From a bacterium (GTDB lineage Bacteria; Patescibacteriota; Doudnabacteria; UBA920), in the NCBI GenBank assembly GCA_021789715.1, contig JAJYJE010000053.1, forward strand, positions 1-6,783: a stretch of DNA of 6,783 bases, in the 5' to 3' direction. The notes beneath the pieces were generated by a model. That model was not told the DNA's origin, searched no databases, and saw only the letters and a program-made list of their open reading frames with translations. This document shows positions 5,103-6,783 of the stretch, in pieces (positions within the stretch are counted from its first letter, which is position 1; every line of letters starts with the position of its first letter). The translations under genes and the position numbers were made by a program.

Positions 5103-6386
5103 ATGAACACTTACTTTTTTCGCCACCGCTGGATGATCGGCTTCGTTGCGCTGGCTTTCATTATAAGACTACCCTTACTGGCGCATCCCGATTATACTAA
5201 CTTTCCCGAATTTTACCGCGACTACTACATAGCCGACCATATCACGCGGGGACAATGGCCGCTGGCCGGCCCGCCATCAATGCAAACCAATTTCCGGTTC
5301 GGTCCGATCTATTACTACCTGCTTGTACCGCTGTTTATCCTCTCCATAAAAAACCCGATTAGCCTGCTGCTGACCGGCATTATTTTGTACGCGCTCTCAG
5401 CCGGGGTATGCTACAGATTATTGCAAAAATGGTTTAAAGACGAGTACGCCGCCCGGGCCGGCGCGCTTTTTTACGCGGTCTCGATATACGGGCTGCATCT
5501 GACCAGCTATATTTCCAACCCGAATTTCCTGCCGCTGTTTATTTTGCTGTTTTTATTTTTTCTCGCTAAGATCCTGGAAGGATCATGGAGTCCCGCAGAT
5601 TTTATCCTGCTCGGATTATGGTATGGAGTAGCAGCCCAGCTTCACGCCACCGCGGCGCTGGTCTTGCCCGTAATCGCCGTCTGGCCGCTTTGGAAAGCGC
5701 TAAAAAGCCGCCCCTGGGGGGATATCGCTAAAAAGCTGCTGGCCGCCGGAAGCACGGCAGCATTGAGCGCCGCGCCTTACCTTATCTACCAAATCCAAAC
5801 CAAATTCCTGGGGCTAACCGCCCTGCTCCGCTTCAGCAAGCAGCACCTCCAAGGCGAACATTTTAGCGCGGCAACATCGGCGCTTGCCGATTTTTTTTCC
5901 GCCGCGCTTAATCCGTTCGATATCAGCCGCGACTACGCTTACCTTCAGCCAAACTGGCTGTATGTCTTTATTGCCGCGGCGGCAATTTTGGCAATGATAG
6001 CGCTGCTTTGGAATATTTTTGCTAAACGGCAACAGGCCGCACCCGGTGCTATTATAACGCCAAACGGCCGCTACTTCGCGTCAGCGTGGCTGCTTACAAT
6101 ATGTCTTATGGTGCTGCTGTTCAACCGCGGGATCCACGACCATTACTTGATAATTCTTTGGCCCTGGCCCGCACTGCTCTTTGCCTACAGCAGCCAATGG
6201 CTCAGACAAAAGCTGGCAATTACCACGGCTTTTTTAGTGTTATTCGTGGTTATCTGGTCCCTTCAAGCCTACTCCCTTTTTGCCAAACCTCGCGAAAACT
6301 GGAATGACGTTATTGCGCTCTACCACGTACGCTACCAAAATGAACCGGCAACCGCAAACATTGGCTTTTCCGCCATCCAGCAGTAA
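5103..6386 (+). CDS. Polytopic GT-C family glycosyltransferase (PMT/ArnT-like, GT39/GT83-type)
   Basis: A 427-residue integral membrane protein with around nine to eleven hydrophobic helices (for example 11-27, 70-81, 86-103, 142-157, 166-195, 285-304, 325-341, 346-362, 371-391). The first outside loop carries FYRDYYIADHITRG (37-50), where Asp40 is in the place of the catalytic acidic residue of GT-C enzymes, followed by WPLAGPPS and RFGPIYYYLLVPL (65-77), a signature of the PMT_2/dolichyl-phosphate mannosyltransferase-like family. The HDHYLIILWPWPALLF segment (345-360) is also family-like. Such enzymes move a sugar from a polyprenyl-phosphate donor to a lipid, glycan or protein on the outer face of the membrane. 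The acceptor here is unknown; the neighbouring pilin is a possible but unproven target. The C-terminus stops soon after the last helix, at residue 427. No Shine-Dalgarno is seen. Confidence 0.85.
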   Translation: MNTYFFRHRWMIGFVALAFIIRLPLLAHPDYTNFPEFYRDYYIADHITRGQWPLAGPPSMQTNFRFGPIYYYLLVPLFILSIKNPISLLLTGIILYALSAGVCYRLLQKWFKDEYAARAGALFYAVSIYGLHLTSYISNPNFLPLFILLFLFFLAKILEGSWSPADFILLGLWYGVAAQLHATAALVLPVIAVWPLWKALKSRPWGDIAKKLLAAGSTAALSAAPYLIYQIQTKFLGLTALLRFSKQHLQGEHFSAATSALADFFSAALNPFDISRDYAYLQPNWLYVFIAAAAILAMIALLWNIFAKRQQAAPGAIITPNGRYFASAWLLTICLMVLLFNRGIHDHYLIILWPWPALLFAYSSQWLRQKLAITTAFLVLFVVIWSLQAYSLFAKPRENWNDVIALYHVRYQNEPATANIGFSAIQQ

Positions 6387-6388
6387 TT

Positions 6389-6417
6389 TTGATTATCTCC
6401 GTGGTTTTAGATATAAT
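6389..6417 (+). promoter_or_regulatory. Promoter of guaA
   Basis: TTGATT (6389-6394), a 17-base spacer and TATAAT (6412-6417). The -10 is perfect and the -35 matches at four of six positions. It starts three bases after the glycosyltransferase stop codon. Transcription would begin near 6424, leaving a leader of about 32 bases. No terminator for the upstream gene is visible, so read-through is also possible. Confidence 0.65.
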
Positions 6418-6455
6418 GGTAGCAATTTAAATTTGGATATTTGCGGTCACTACTT

Positions 6456-6783
6456 ATGCTACAAACCTTCAAACACGCAAGCCGGGAAACTCTTAATGAG
6501 ATTAGCGAAGAAAAGCGCGTCCGGAAAACCCACGAGCTTTTTTTATTATTTTCCATGGGCAGCCAGTTTGACCATCTAATCAAGCAGCATTTGGACGCTC
6601 TGGGGGTATTTTGTCTGGTTGCCGATCCGGCCACGGTGACCGCGGCTGATATTAAAACCATCCATCCGACGGGAATCATATTGTCCGGCGGTCCCGCTTC
6701 CGCCTACGAGCGCCCAGCTTTTGACGAAACGATATTTGACCTCGGCATTCCGACGTTGGGCATTTGTTTGGGCTTCCAAATGT
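6456..6783 (+). CDS. guaA: GMP synthase (glutamine-hydrolysing), N-terminal amidotransferase part; 3' end outside window
   Basis: The first 109 residues of GuaA are visible and the gene runs off the right edge. The class I glutamine amidotransferase domain is recognisable: FSMGSQFDHLI (32-42) corresponds to the family's DFGSQY-x-QLI strand, then IHPTGIILSGGPASAYE (69-85), DLGIPTLGICLGFQM (95-109). The nucleophile is Cys104. The enzyme makes GMP from XMP, ATP and glutamine in the cytoplasm; the amidotransferase half supplies ammonia to a C-terminal ATP-pyrophosphatase half that is not in the window. Two oddities: about 19 more residues stand before the GSQ motif than in E. coli GuaA (residues 1-25, charged and helical in character), and the usual Asp-Phe before GSQ is Ser-Met. 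The ATG at 6456 has no Shine-Dalgarno; a TTG at 6441 is in frame. A stand-alone amidotransferase cannot be excluded. Confidence 0.87.
   Translation, partial: MLQTFKHASRETLNEISEEKRVRKTHELFLLFSMGSQFDHLIKQHLDALGVFCLVADPATVTAADIKTIHPTGIILSGGPASAYERPAFDETIFDLGIPTLGICLGFQM

Noticed and set aside
1..6783. Recoded TGA (as in Gracilibacteria and Absconditabacteria)
   Set aside because: No in-frame TGA was seen inside the genes, tryptophan is encoded by TGG, and genes close normally with TAA or TAG. There is no sign of recoding, although the sample is small.
1..6783. CRISPR arrays, insertion sequences, prophage or defence genes
   Set aside because: No regularly spaced repeats, transposase, integrase or known defence domain was found on either strand.

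Overview
The window looks like a piece of a Patescibacteria (Candidate Phyla Radiation, CPR) chromosome. The grounds are a type IV pilus operon of the order pilM-pilN-pilO-(small membrane protein)-pilB with no recognisable pilP lipoprotein or pilQ secretin, short intergenic gaps, an isolated pseudopilin, a polytopic GT-C glycosyltransferase of a style common in these genomes, and several small membrane proteins. This is a judgement from gene style; there is no rRNA or ribosomal protein gene here to prove it. The standard genetic code fits: the complete genes I checked end in TAA or TAG, and I saw no in-frame TGA inside them.

Layout. Bases 1-3151 are a minus-strand pilus operon read right to left: pilM (cytoplasmic actin-like ATPase), pilN and pilO (inner-membrane bitopic proteins), a 115-residue membrane-anchored protein in the position where pilP stands in proteobacteria, and the N-terminus of the assembly ATPase pilB, cut by the left edge. 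A near-consensus promoter at 3245-3273 drives the operon, and an extended -10 element upstream of pilN may add internal transcription. Bases 3267-4221 hold two plus-strand tRNA genes, tRNA-Ile(GAT) and tRNA-Ala(TGC), separated by an 89-residue two-helix membrane protein; each unit ends in a hairpin terminator. The tRNA-Ile promoter shares its -35 bases with the divergent pilM promoter. Bases 4079-4440 hold no gene that I can support.

Bases 4441-6386 carry a pseudopilin with a class III prepilin signal and a membrane glycosyltransferase. Each is preceded by a TGn-TATAAT element 7-9 bases before its ATG and neither has a Shine-Dalgarno sequence, so both are candidates for leaderless transcripts. 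The right end holds the start of guaA (GMP synthase), with its own promoter and an N-terminal extension.

Working together: PilM, PilN, PilO and the small membrane protein would form the inner-membrane platform on which PilB powers pilus extension. The pseudopilin encoded divergently is a possible subunit, and the adjacent glycosyltransferase could modify a surface polymer or the pilin itself. I see no clear new defence, mobile or biosynthetic system; the points of most interest are promoter architecture, Shine-Dalgarno-poor starts, and the uncharacterised small proteins.
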